Source of the DNA: DATAVK01 sp036267755
GTDB taxonomy: Bacteria > Actinomycetota > Actinomycetes > JAFAQI01
Assembly: GCA_036267755.1 (NCBI GenBank)
Contig: DATAVK010000012.1
Location: 1-18,300, forward strand
DNA: 18,300 nt
Direction: 5' to 3'
The translations under genes and the position numbers were made by a program. A model generated the notes under the pieces. It was not told where the DNA came from. It was given only the letters and a program-made list of their open reading frames with translations, and made no database searches. Position 1 is the stretch's first letter, and each line of letters opens with the position of its first letter. Of the stretch, positions 8,489-16,324 are shown piece by piece.

Positions 8489-9247
8489 TCACAGCGACGA
8501 CTTCGACCAGTTCACCGTCAGCGGCGCGACCGCGGGCGATCCCACGTTGAGCTGGATCACCGCGTGCGGGGTCAGCTGGATCGAGCGGGGGTTGCCACTG
8601 AAGCGCTTCCCGTTCGGGTACGCCGTGACCGCGCCCTTGACGGGTCCGACCTGGCTGGTGCTCAACGGCTGCCGCCACTCATCGAAGAACTGGCCCAAGG
8701 TGTAGACCGTCTTGGTCGGTGACTCGATGTGGATGATGCCGTCCTGCACGTGCGTGTGCAGCCAGTAGTAGCAGTGACTGGCCTGCGCAAAGTCGCCGGC
8801 CGTCGTGTGCTGGACGACCGGCTTCACGATGCCGATGCCGAGCGGGATCGGCCGCGGGGCGCCATGGTCGAAGACGCTCAGGTGGGCGTGGATGTGGTAG
8901 ACCACCTGCTCGGCGGTCTGGCACTGGACACCGTCGACGGTCTGACCAGTGGCGGCCGTTGACGCCGAGGCGAGGACGGCGCCCTGTTGCAGCGGGATGC
9001 CCTCGGGGCCGAGCGGGCCATTGGCTTCGGCGGCCGACGTGGCCCCCGAGGTCGGGGTGGCAGCCGGCGCCTTCTTGCCGCCGCCGGATGACAGACCCAC
9101 CGCGATGGCAACCCCTGCGATCACCAGGATGACCACGCCGATGACCGTCCAGCGGGTGACGCGACGCCGGCGTTCCTCGCGTTGCTGCCGCGCGCGGGCG
9201 GCGGCCGCGCGTTCCCTGCCTGTGTTCCGGGATTGTGGTGGCGTCAT
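8489..9247 (-). CDS. Histidine-rich exported membrane-anchored protein, function unknown
   Basis: A 252-residue protein with a very basic N-terminus (Arg-rich, 11-32), one transmembrane segment (about 33-51), a Gly/Ala/Pro/Thr linker and an extracytoplasmic domain from about 75 to the end. The domain is rich in histidines: His118, 120 and 122 in YHIHAHL, then 128, 147 and 158, then 164 and 166 in WLHTH, then 173 in IIHIES. It also has Cys109 and Cys159, which could form a disulfide. The YHIHAHL...WLHTH...IIHIESP...FTLGQFF-like layout resembles a widespread uncharacterised bacterial family as I remember it; I know no assigned function. Metal binding (Cu, Zn or Fe) is suggested by the histidine pattern only. 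It starts 30 bp after the AI-2E gene on the same strand, so the two are probably cotranscribed. No strong ribosome binding site precedes its ATG. It converges on the SpoIIE-type gene with 10 bp between stops. Confidence 0.82.
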   Translation of the reverse strand: MTPPQSRNTGRERAAAARARQQREERRRRVTRWTVIGVVILVIAGVAIAVGLSSGGGKKAPAATPTSGATSAAEANGPLGPEGIPLQQGAVLASASTAATGQTVDGVQCQTAEQVVYHIHAHLSVFDHGAPRPIPLGIGIVKPVVQHTTAGDFAQASHCYYWLHTHVQDGIIHIESPTKTVYTLGQFFDEWRQPLSTSQVGPVKGAVTAYPNGKRFSGNPRSIQLTPHAVIQLNVGSPAVAPLTVNWSKSSL

Positions 9248-9277
9248 GGTCGCCCAGGCTACGTTCAGCCGGCGGAG

Positions 9278-10441
9278 CTAGCCCGTCTCCGGCACCAGGC
9301 GATCGGCTGCTGGCGGCGGCTCGTCGGGATGATCCGCCGCTTGCCGTGCCTTGTCGTCTTCTCCGGTCGCGAGGTAGCGCAACACGGCGTACACAACGGC
9401 GACGAACGGTACGGCGAGAACCGCGCCGAAGATCCCCTCCAGCACCCCGCCGCCGGCGATCGAGATCGCCACGGCGAGCGGGTGGAGTCGCACGTACCGC
9501 CCCACCAGCAGCGGCTGCAACAGGTGCGCTTCCACCTGGTTGTCGACGACGAGCACCCCGGCCAGGATGATCCCCGGCACGGTGCCGCGAGTGACGAACG
9601 TGATCGCCACGGCCAGGGTGCCGAAGATGATCGACCCGACGATCGGCAGGAAGCTGCCGATGAAGATCAGCAGCGACAGCGGCGCTACCAGCGGCACCCG
9701 AAGGATCGACAGCATCACGGCCGCGACGACGCCGTGGATGATCGCGATGATGAACGTTCCACGGACGAAGCCCGCGAGCCGCGCCCAGGCCTGGTCACCG
9801 GCGCCGCGCACCCGGTCGCGGGCGGACGGCGGGAACAGCCCGACGATGAACGCCCAGATGTTGGCGCCGTCGTACAGCAGGAAGAACGTCATGAACAGGA
9901 ACAGCACCAGGGCGGCGAGTGCCTCGCCGACGGTCGTGATGCCGCTGAGCGCCCCGGACGCCACCGACGAGCTGTGCGACTGCAAGTAGTTATCGATGGT
10001 GTTGCCGATGCTGGCGGTGGAGGAGGACTTCACATGCAGGTCGACGGTGAGGAAGTGACGGAAGTGGGCGACCGCCTGCGTGACCTGGCTGACCAGATCT
10101 GAGTACTGGCTGACCGCTCGGTCGATGACGAACACCGACACCCCACCGAAGATGAGGCCCGCCAGCACGAAGGTGACGGCCGCTGCTCCGGCCCGTGGCA
10201 GGCCACGTGAGCGGAGCAGCCGCATGATGGGGAAGGCCAGCGACGTCGCCAGCAGCGCCCCGACGAACGGCAGGACGATGAAGTAGAGCCGATCCAGCAG
10301 CTGGACGAACAGGTACCCGGCGAGCGCGAGGACCAGCAACCGCCAGGTCCACCCGGCCAGGTCCGACAGCAGCGGCGGGACCGGCATCGAGGATGTCCCG
10401 GCGGTCCGGGAGTCGGCGGGCGCCGGGTGATCGTCGCTCAC
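9278..10441 (-). CDS. AI-2E/PerM family multi-pass membrane protein
   Basis: About 387 residues with the family's profile of some eight membrane segments: paired N-terminal helices, a soluble stretch mid-protein (predicted coiled or helical, rich in Ser around SSSTASIGN), then the conserved C-terminal membrane block. Family marks include the FLFMTFFLLYDG region, FIGSFLPIVGSI, the VVDNQVEAHLLQPLL segment and GRYVRLHPLAVAI. Members are called AI-2E transporters after E. coli TqsA, but most have unknown substrates and some relatives act as Na+/H+ antiporters, so quorum-signal export should not be assumed. The frame is open to 10732; I chose the GTG at 10441 because it gives a short hydrophilic leader and stays clear of the divergent promoter region. 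GTG at 10444 and ATG near 10387 are alternatives, and none has a strong ribosome binding site. The polar tail is acidic and proline-rich. Confidence 0.88.
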   Translation of the reverse strand: MSDDHPAPADSRTAGTSSMPVPPLLSDLAGWTWRLLVLALAGYLFVQLLDRLYFIVLPFVGALLATSLAFPIMRLLRSRGLPRAGAAAVTFVLAGLIFGGVSVFVIDRAVSQYSDLVSQVTQAVAHFRHFLTVDLHVKSSSTASIGNTIDNYLQSHSSSVASGALSGITTVGEALAALVLFLFMTFFLLYDGANIWAFIVGLFPPSARDRVRGAGDQAWARLAGFVRGTFIIAIIHGVVAAVMLSILRVPLVAPLSLLIFIGSFLPIVGSIIFGTLAVAITFVTRGTVPGIILAGVLVVDNQVEAHLLQPLLVGRYVRLHPLAVAISIAGGGVLEGIFGAVLAVPFVAVVYAVLRYLATGEDDKARQAADHPDEPPPAADRLVPETG

Positions 10442-10499
10442 CACGTCACTGTGCCACCGGATGCCGGTTTCCCCGGGAGGCGTGCCGTGCGCCGCCGGA

Positions 10500-10514
10500 A
10501 CGATCATGAATCGT
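10500..10514. promoter_or_regulatory. Operator-like palindrome ACGAT-N5-ATCGT
   Basis: A perfect 5-bp inverted repeat around CATGA in the 160-bp divergent gap between the AI-2E and the propeller-like genes. The spacing and AT-richness relative to the surroundings fit a repressor site, but no regulator gene lies beside it. Confidence 0.35.
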
Positions 10515-10544
10515 CCGTTTAGCCCAACGGTGACATGACCGGGT

Positions 10545-10563
10545 TGTCGACACCTCTTCGACA
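10545..10563. promoter_or_regulatory. Inverted repeat TGTCGA-N7-TCGACA upstream of the propeller-like gene
   Basis: A perfect 6-bp inverted repeat with a 7-base spacer, ending 38 bases before the ATG at 10602. It could be an operator or a leader hairpin. It is the second symmetric element in the same divergent gap. Confidence 0.4.
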
Positions 10564-10601
10564 GGGACCACTGGCAGCCGATCGAAGGGAGTGCACCCTC
10601 G

Positions 10602-11555
10602 ATGTCCACGCTTCGAGCGGCGACGCTCCTCCGGGTCGCAACGGTCGCCGCAGTGGGGGCGCTTGCCCTCTCACCCGTGGTAGGTGCCCACGCCACGACG
10701 CAGGTCTCATCGGACAAGCAGCCGACAGCCAAGCTCGCGTTCTATGCGAACGGGACGCAGACCCGGCTGTTGTCGGTGACGCTCAAGGGCAACCGAGCCA
10801 AGGCGAGGACCCTCGTGACCGCCGCGTCGCCCGTCTGGTGGCGCACCTTCTACCTGACGCCCACTTCCGCCGCCGGACGCTGGGTCGTCGGTTCGCTCAG
10901 CGGCGACCAGACGGACACCGACGACCCGCCTCGGATGTTCGCCTACAACCGGGTCACGAGGTCGCTGCGGTGGCTGGCGCCGCGGTCGCGGACCTACCGA
11001 TCCCCCGTCGTCGACGCCGAGAAGGTTCCCGAGGTCTTCTTCGTGAGTGGGGCCACGGTGCGGAAGGTCTCGACGAGAGGCACGCACAACAGCAAGGTCT
11101 TCAGCGCCCCCAAGGGGTGGAACATCACGGCGCTAACCGTCGCCGGAACCGCCGCGCCGTACGTCGCCCTGACGCACAACACCGGCCTCACACCCGCGAC
11201 GGCGACGACGTACGTCGTCCAGCTGGCTCCTACCGCCGCCGTGACCGTAATACCCCGCACCCCCGGCTCCGTGACGGCGCTCGCGCTCTCGCCCAACACC
11301 AAGACACTCGCCGTCTCGCGGACCAAGCAGGATGGGGACTCGGTGCTCAGCCTGCAGGCCGAGGCCCACGGTGGCGTCTCGACCGCGTTGCCGGCCGTCG
11401 GTACGACGGACCAGATGTCGTGGGACTCGACCGGCGACACGCTCGCCGTGGACCCGCAGCAGTGGGGCGGCTGGACCCTCGTCACCGTGTCGACCGGGGC
11501 TACGTCGTACCCCAAGGCAGTCCAGCCCTATGGTGGCGGAATCTTCGCGCCCTAG
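10602..11555 (+). CDS. Secreted propeller-like protein, function unknown
   Basis: A 317-residue protein with a clear Sec signal peptide: basic start, hydrophobic core at about 10-27, and a likely cleavage after the Ala-His-Ala at 28-32. The mature part has repeated beta-rich stretches of the TolB/WD40-like kind, such as VTALALSPNTKTLAVS and QMSWDSTGDTLAVDP, so a small beta-propeller is plausible. There is no lipobox, catalytic motif or transmembrane tail, so it is probably released or loosely held outside the cell. AAGGGAG (10585-10591) lies ten bases before the ATG. DoxX follows 109 bp downstream on the same strand. I do not recognise a named family. Confidence 0.8.
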   Translation: MSTLRAATLLRVATVAAVGALALSPVVGAHATTQVSSDKQPTAKLAFYANGTQTRLLSVTLKGNRAKARTLVTAASPVWWRTFYLTPTSAAGRWVVGSLSGDQTDTDDPPRMFAYNRVTRSLRWLAPRSRTYRSPVVDAEKVPEVFFVSGATVRKVSTRGTHNSKVFSAPKGWNITALTVAGTAAPYVALTHNTGLTPATATTYVVQLAPTAAVTVIPRTPGSVTALALSPNTKTLAVSRTKQDGDSVLSLQAEAHGGVSTALPAVGTTDQMSWDSTGDTLAVDPQQWGGWTLVTVSTGATSYPKAVQPYGGGIFAP

Positions 11556-11603
11556 GCGGCATCCGGAGCACACTCGAAAGGGTTAGCGGCCGCGACAGCG
11601 CGC

Positions 11604-11616
11604 AGACCAAGGGTCT
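11604..11616. repeat. Small hairpin AGACC-AAG-GGTCT between propeller-like and DoxX genes
   Basis: A perfect 5-bp stem with a 3-base loop about 50 bases after the propeller-like stop. There is no U-tract, so it is a weak candidate for a factor-independent terminator or an RNA-processing hairpin. Confidence 0.25.
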
Positions 11617-11653
11617 AGCAACGTGACAGTGTGTCGCGACTCGACACCACTCC

Positions 11654-11659
11654 GGAGGA
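11654..11659 (+). promoter_or_regulatory. Shine-Dalgarno site deciding the DoxX start
   Basis: GGAGGA, five bases before the ATG at 11665. It favours this start over the in-frame upstream ATG at 11623. Confidence 0.75.
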
Positions 11660-11664
11660 ACGCC

Positions 11665-12120
11665 ATGGATCCGCTTCGACTACTGGCACGTTCCGCGTTG
11701 GGCGCCATCTTCATCAGCGGGGGCATTGACGCGCTGCGCAACCCGAGCGGGCGGGCCAAGCTGGCCGCGCCGGTCACTGAGAAGGCACGTCAAGTCGCGG
11801 ATTTCCTGCCCGAGGACAACGAGCAGCTGGTGCGGATCAACGGCGCCGTCCACGTGGCTGCGGGGGGCCTGCTGGTGCTCGGCAAGTTCCCCCGACTCTC
11901 GGCGCTGGTCCTGGCGGGCTCCCTGATCCCCACGACGCTGGGCGGACACCGATTCTGGGAAGCCGACGACGCCACCACACGCAAGAACCAGCAGACCCAC
12001 TTCCTGAAGAACGTCGCGATCGTCGGTGGCTTGCTGTTCGCCTCACTGGACCGTCAGGGCAACCCGAGCCTGGGATGGCGGGCGCGTCGCGCTGCCCACC
12101 GGATCCCCCACGTGTCGTAG
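11665..12120 (+). CDS. DoxX family small membrane protein
   Basis: A 151-residue inner-membrane protein with four predicted hydrophobic helices, at about residues 5-24, 60-77, 82-98 and 115-133. The family pattern is present: an early helix with FISGGIDALRNP, then NGAVHVAAGGLLVLGKFPRL, then a TTLGGHRFW segment. DoxX proteins are linked to membrane redox chemistry; in M. tuberculosis a DoxX partner acts with SodA and SseA. No such partner is adjacent here. The ATG at 11665 is chosen because GGAGGA (11654-11659) stands five bases before it; the frame is open to an ATG at 11623 without a good site. It converges on DUF5130 with 18 bp between stops. Confidence 0.9.
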   Translation: MDPLRLLARSALGAIFISGGIDALRNPSGRAKLAAPVTEKARQVADFLPEDNEQLVRINGAVHVAAGGLLVLGKFPRLSALVLAGSLIPTTLGGHRFWEADDATTRKNQQTHFLKNVAIVGGLLFASLDRQGNPSLGWRARRAAHRIPHVS

Positions 12121-12138
12121 CGGGCAGCGGCTACCGGG

Positions 12139-12519
12139 TCAGGCGGTGGCGATGGCGCGGCCGGAGGATTCCGACAGCATCCGCAGGCCACTGACGATCC
12201 CGCCGATCAGGTCACCGCCGGTGAACGACGTCGTCATCGACAACGCCGCTAACGCGCAGGCCCGGTCGGAGAGCCGCCGGGACGACTCCTTGCCCGTGAC
12301 GATCTCCAGCAGCCGATCCCCCGGTGACACGAGGACCAGTACTCCGGCCGGCGCGAGCGGCCCGAGCGCGGCATGCAGCTTTTCCGCCGCGTCACGGACA
12401 TCGCCGTCCACTCCCCCGATGTACACCGAGAAATACAGGCCGGTCTCCGAGCTCGCGCCGGCAGCGGCGTGAGCTACCGCCTGCACCTGCTCGTTGCTGA
12501 ACGGGTCACCACTCGGCAC
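12139..12519 (-). CDS. DUF5130 family protein (Rv2468c-like)
   Basis: About 126 residues, related to the TPM-like DUF5130 proteins of Actinobacteria, including Rv2468c. Family features are ETGLYFSVYIG, the AAEKLHAALG helix, VLVLVSPGDRLLEIVTG and the tail MTTSFTGGDLIGGIVSGL. Function is unknown; no transmembrane segment is evident, so a cytoplasmic or membrane-peripheral place is likely. I chose the GTG at 12519 because GAGGTG (12526-12531) lies six bases upstream; a GTG at 12528 is the alternative. It overlaps the end of the preceding small membrane protein gene by 14 bp, so the two are translationally coupled. It is the last gene of the minus-strand run. Confidence 0.85.
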   Translation of the reverse strand: MPSGDPFSNEQVQAVAHAAAGASSETGLYFSVYIGGVDGDVRDAAEKLHAALGPLAPAGVLVLVSPGDRLLEIVTGKESSRRLSDRACALAALSMTTSFTGGDLIGGIVSGLRMLSESSGRAIATA

Positions 12520-12859
12520 TTGCGCCACCTCGTGCCGTCTCGCCGGCGCGCGCGGACTGCAGCGCGGTTTGCGGCTCCTGCGGGCCGCGGAACCACAGCG
12601 GGTCGAACGTCCACGGCTTGCCCGGGCGGTATCGAGGGCGGCGCAAGGCAGACGGGAGGACACACAAACCAGAAATGATGAGGAACACGCCCAGCGGGAT
12701 GACGACGAAGTACAGGATCGTCAGGCCGGTCCCGAGCGAGGGGCCCGGGACCTCGCCATCGTCCTTGTGCAGCGCCAGCGCTGGTCCCGCGCCGGCAAGA
12801 ACCGGGACGACCACCATGGCGGCGATGACCGCGAGCCTGCTCCGGATTCGTGACCTCAC
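12506..12859 (-). CDS. Small membrane protein, possible CtaJ-like cytochrome aa3 oxidase subunit
   Basis: A 117-residue protein with an N-terminal signal-like segment (about 8-29, ending AGPALA), a second hydrophobic helix (about 45-66) and a basic motif RRPRYRPGKPW just after it, followed by FDPLWFRGP. The RPRYRPGKPW tail after a membrane helix resembles the small protein encoded beside DUF5130 in mycobacteria, one of which (CtaJ, M. smegmatis) was found in the bc1-aa3 respiratory supercomplex; that link is from memory and is inference here. The start GTG at 12859 has only a weak upstream site; an ATG 14 codons in is possible. It begins 11 bp after malQ and overlaps DUF5130. The alternative call is simply an uncharacterised membrane protein. 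Confidence 0.7.
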   Translation of the reverse strand: MRSRIRSRLAVIAAMVVVPVLAGAGPALALHKDDGEVPGPSLGTGLTILYFVVIPLGVFLIISGLCVLPSALRRPRYRPGKPWTFDPLWFRGPQEPQTALQSARAGETARGGASAEW

Positions 12860-12870
12860 AACGGCAGAAC

Positions 12871-14907
12871 CTACCGAATGGTCACAGCGATGCCTGACCC
12901 GAGGTCCGCGGCGAGTCGCATCACCCGGTCATCGGCGAGCAACTCGTCGAGCAGCACCGGCCGGCCGGCCGGGTCCGCGACCGGCAGGCGCCAGTTCGGG
13001 TACTCGTCCGTGGTGCCCGGCAGGTTCGGTTGCCTGAGGTCGCCCACAGCGTCGCCGAGCGCCGCCATCACGAGACGGCTGGGAGTCCGGGTCAGCGCCA
13101 GGTGCAGAGCCCGGACCTGCTCCTCCTCGGTCGCCTCGTCGTCGAGCAGTCCCGCGTCGGCGAGGTAAGCAAGCAGCTCGACCCGCTCGGCCCGCCATGC
13201 CGCGCGCTCCGCAGCCGGATCGTCGAGCAGCCCGAGCCGGGCGCGGAGCTCGACGTGACTGCCCCGCAGCCAGCCGAGCGCCGTCGGGAGGTCGTGGGTC
13301 GTGACGCTGGCCATCGCGGCCTCCCGCCACTGCCCGAGCGGCCGCCTGGCACCGAGGTCCCCGGCCACAGCGTCCTCCCGCTCGAACCACAGCACCGAGC
13401 TGCCAAGGATGCCGCGTTCCGCAAGCGCCTTCGGGATGTACGGCGGTGTCGTGCCCAGGTCCTCACCGACCACGACCGCCCCGGCGCGATGCACCTCGAG
13501 GGCGATCACCGCCAGCATCGCCTCGGCGTCGTAAGCCACGAAGGTCCCGTCCCGCGCAGTGCCGCCCGCGGGCACCCACCAGGCCCGGAACATGCCGAGG
13601 ATGTGGTCGATCCGCACCCCGCCGGCGTGACGCAGGAGAGTCCGAACCAGGTCACGCAGCGGTGCGTAGCCGAGTGCCTCCAAGCGTTTCGGGTGCCACG
13701 GCGGCAGCCCCCAGTCCTGACCCTGCTGGTTGAACCCGTCCGGTGGCGCGCCGATCCGGGCGTCGAGCGCCAAGGCGTCCTGGAGTGCCCAGGCGTCCGC
13801 GCCACCGGGATCGGTGCCTACCGCCAGGTCGTGGACGATGCCGATCGGCATCCCCGCCTCGGTGGCCAGCCGCTGCACGTCGCGCAGCTGCCGGTCGCAC
13901 TCGTGCTGCAGCCAGGCGTGGAACCGGATCCGCTGACCGAGGCCGGAGCGAGCCGCGTCCACGGCGGGGTCGTCGGGGCGCTGCAGCTCCCTCGGCCACT
14001 CCCGCCAGTCATCGCCGTACACCTCGGCGAGGGCGCACCAGGTCGCGAAGTCCTCCAGCGCCGGGCTGACCGGCACCTCGATCGCATAGGGGGCGAGCAG
14101 CGCCAGCGCCGACAGCTTGGCGGTCCAGCTGGCATCGCGGTCCAGCCGCTCGCTGCGGTTGTCGAGCGAGCTCCGCAGTGCGTCGACCTGCGCGCGGACG
14201 TCGGCCGGCGCCCCGGCGTACGCCTCGGTGTCCTCGATCCGCAGGTACAGCGGATTGGTCCATCGCCGGCTGGCCGGATAGTACGGCGACGGTTGGACCG
14301 GTACGCCGGGCGCGACGGCGTGCAATGGGTTCACAAGGAGCAGGCCGCCGCCGCGGGCCGCGGTCCAGGTGGCGAGGGTCGTGAGGTCGCGCAGGTCCCC
14401 GATGCCCCACGAGTCGGTCGAGCGCAGCGCGTACAGCTGCGTCGCCCAGCCCCACGCGCGGACCCCCACAGGCAACGTCGCGGGGGCGACGCAGACCGGG
14501 ATCTCGACGGTCTCGTCGTCGGACGAGACGACGAGCGTGTGCCACCCGGCGGCGACGTCGTCGAGCGTGAAGGTGGCCTCGTCGTCGGCCATCGTGATGG
14601 GGATCGGGCGGGTGTCGCCGTCCTCGAGCTGGATCCGGACCGTCAGACCCGCCGCGGCGCGTAACGTGACGCGCTGCTCGATCCCTTCGCGGGCCGCGAT
14701 GAACCGCGGGCCGAGCCGTTCCTGCCGCTCGAGTCGCTCGGCCTCGAGGGCCGCGGCGACGGCTTCAGGGGTCGACGCGTCGACACCGAGCGCGGCGAGC
14801 ACCGCGACGACGGCGGTCTCCGTCACCTGAACCGGTCGGCCCCGCTGATCGTCGTACTCGGTCGCGACGCCGTACCCGGCCGCGAGCCGCTGGAGGTCCG
14901 GGGTCAC
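12871..14907 (-). CDS. malQ: 4-alpha-glucanotransferase (amylomaltase, GH77)
   Basis: Transfers alpha-1,4-glucan segments between maltodextrins in glycogen and maltodextrin metabolism, in the cytoplasm. The 678-residue protein carries the full GH77 catalytic set: nucleophile Asp434 in GVRIDHILG, acid/base Glu482 in VVGEDLGT and Asp539 in TTHDLPT, close to E. coli MalQ Asp448, Glu496 and Asp548. Other marks are STDSWGIGDLRDL and PSPYYPASRRW. The N-terminal 150 residues form the extra beta-rich domain seen in long actinobacterial MalQ. The frame is open far upstream into the amidase gene; the GTG at 14907 is chosen because it begins four bases after the amidase stop, with an AGGCGG-like site directly before it, implying coupled translation. 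No other glycogen gene is nearby. Confidence 0.95.
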   Translation of the reverse strand: MTPDLQRLAAGYGVATEYDDQRGRPVQVTETAVVAVLAALGVDASTPEAVAAALEAERLERQERLGPRFIAAREGIEQRVTLRAAAGLTVRIQLEDGDTRPIPITMADDEATFTLDDVAAGWHTLVVSSDDETVEIPVCVAPATLPVGVRAWGWATQLYALRSTDSWGIGDLRDLTTLATWTAARGGGLLLVNPLHAVAPGVPVQPSPYYPASRRWTNPLYLRIEDTEAYAGAPADVRAQVDALRSSLDNRSERLDRDASWTAKLSALALLAPYAIEVPVSPALEDFATWCALAEVYGDDWREWPRELQRPDDPAVDAARSGLGQRIRFHAWLQHECDRQLRDVQRLATEAGMPIGIVHDLAVGTDPGGADAWALQDALALDARIGAPPDGFNQQGQDWGLPPWHPKRLEALGYAPLRDLVRTLLRHAGGVRIDHILGMFRAWWVPAGGTARDGTFVAYDAEAMLAVIALEVHRAGAVVVGEDLGTTPPYIPKALAERGILGSSVLWFEREDAVAGDLGARRPLGQWREAAMASVTTHDLPTALGWLRGSHVELRARLGLLDDPAAERAAWRAERVELLAYLADAGLLDDEATEEEQVRALHLALTRTPSRLVMAALGDAVGDLRQPNLPGTTDEYPNWRLPVADPAGRPVLLDELLADDRVMRLAADLGSGIAVTIR

Positions 14908-14911
14908 CCGC

Positions 14912-16324
14912 CTACCAGCAGTCCGGGTGGCGATCGATCCACGGGGCGGCCGCCTCGAGCTGCGCCGCGAGACGGACCAGCGTGGTCTCGTCGCCGGGTC
15001 GACCGACCAGCTGGATCCCGATCGGCAGCCCCGCGGCGGTCCAGTGCAGCGGGATGGACACCGCCGGCTGACCGGACATGTTGTAGGGCGCGGTGAACGG
15101 CGTGAACCGGCTCTGCCTCGCGAAGTCCTCGGCCGGGTCGGCATCGTCACGGATCCCGCCGACCAGCGCAGGGGGCTGGGCGAGGGTGGGCGTCAGCACG
15201 GCGTCGTACCGCTGGGTCGCTTCGATCTCGGTGCGGGCCACGGCCCGCAGCGCACCGAGCGCGCCGTACACGTCCTGACCGGACAGCGCCCGGCCCTGCT
15301 CCCGCACCCATCGGGTGAGCGGCCGGAGCTTGGGCTCGTCGTCGGGAGTGATCGGCAGCGACGCGAACTCCGACGCCCAGATCGCCATGAACGCAGGGAA
15401 CAGCTCGTTTCCGAACGCCGGTGTGTGGTCGACAACCGTGTGACCCAGGGACTCCAGCAGCCGGCTCGCCGCCTCGTACGCCGCGAGGCAGTCATCGTGG
15501 ACGACAGCTCCCTCGACCACCGGGGTGATGTACCGGCCGATGGTCAGACCGTGCGGCTCGTCGTCGCAGGCAGCGAGGTACGACGTGGCCGGCGGCGGCG
15601 CCCAGATCCAGTCGCTCGGCGCCGGGCCGACCATGGCGTCGAGCAGCGCGGCCGCATCGCGCACGGTCCGGGCGAGCGGGCCGTTCGTGGCCAGGCCGCT
15701 GATCTCCGGGCTGATCGGCGCGTTGGAGACCCGGCCGCGGGCGGGCTTGATGCCGAACAGCCCACAGACGCTGGAGGGGATCCGGATCGAGCCGCCGCCG
15801 TCGCTTCCTTGGGCAGCGGGGAGCAGTCCTGCGGCGGTCGCGGCCGCGGCCCCGCCACTGGAGCCGCCCGCCGAGCGGGTGAGATCCCATGGCGTCCGGG
15901 CGGGTGGCGCCACGCCCGGTTCGGTGTAGCAGGGCAGGCCGAACTCCGGGGTGTTGGTCTTGCCCAGCGAGATCAGGCCGGCGGCGGTCAGCTTGGTGAC
16001 GACGAAGTCGTCGATGCCAAGGTCGAGCGGCTCCCAGGCCGCGGTCCCGAACCGGGTCGGGACACCGGCGGTGAGGTTGAGGTCCTTGATCGCGATCGGT
16101 ACGCCGTGCAGCGGCGGCAGGTCGTTTCCGGATGCGATGGCATCGGCGGCGAGCCGCGCCGCGGCGAGGGCCCGCTCGGGCGTGACCGTGACGAAGGCGC
16201 CGACAGTGTCGTTGAGCCGCTCGATCCGGGACAGGTAGTGCTCGACCAGCTCGACCGGCGACACCTCGCCGGTGCGCACTGCCGTGGCCTGCTCGACCAG
16301 GGACAGGTCGTGGAGCTCGCTCAC
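14912..16324 (-). CDS. Amidase signature family hydrolase
   Basis: A 470-residue Ser-Ser-Lys amidase that cleaves a C-N amide bond; the natural substrate is unknown. The catalytic triad is Lys80 in AIKD, the cis-Ser155 in GGSSGG, and nucleophile Ser179 in GSDGGGSIR. The spacing (75 and 24 residues) equals that of fatty acid amide hydrolase and other members. Length fits the family. It lacks GatB and GatC neighbours and the GatA-specific context, so a tRNA amidotransferase role is unlikely. The start is the GTG at 16324, which overlaps the TGA of the lipoprotein gene as GTGA, a classic coupling arrangement. The frame open further upstream is only a shadow across the lipoprotein gene. Confidence 0.93.
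   Translation of the reverse strand: MSELHDLSLVEQATAVRTGEVSPVELVEHYLSRIERLNDTVGAFVTVTPERALAAARLAADAIASGNDLPPLHGVPIAIKDLNLTAGVPTRFGTAAWEPLDLGIDDFVVTKLTAAGLISLGKTNTPEFGLPCYTEPGVAPPARTPWDLTRSAGGSSGGAAAATAAGLLPAAQGSDGGGSIRIPSSVCGLFGIKPARGRVSNAPISPEISGLATNGPLARTVRDAAALLDAMVGPAPSDWIWAPPPATSYLAACDDEPHGLTIGRYITPVVEGAVVHDDCLAAYEAASRLLESLGHTVVDHTPAFGNELFPAFMAIWASEFASLPITPDDEPKLRPLTRWVREQGRALSGQDVYGALGALRAVARTEIEATQRYDAVLTPTLAQPPALVGGIRDDADPAEDFARQSRFTPFTAPYNMSGQPAVSIPLHWTAAGLPIGIQLVGRPGDETTLVRLAAQLEAAAPWIDRHPDCW

Noticed and set aside
9278..10441. Quorum-sensing AI-2 export as the function
   Set aside because: The family name is historical; no luxS, lsr or other AI-2 gene is present, so only family membership is claimed.
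13030..14664. A 544-residue plus-strand frame inside malQ
   Set aside because: malQ has all three GH77 catalytic residues on the other strand; this frame is an Arg/Gly/Pro-rich shadow.
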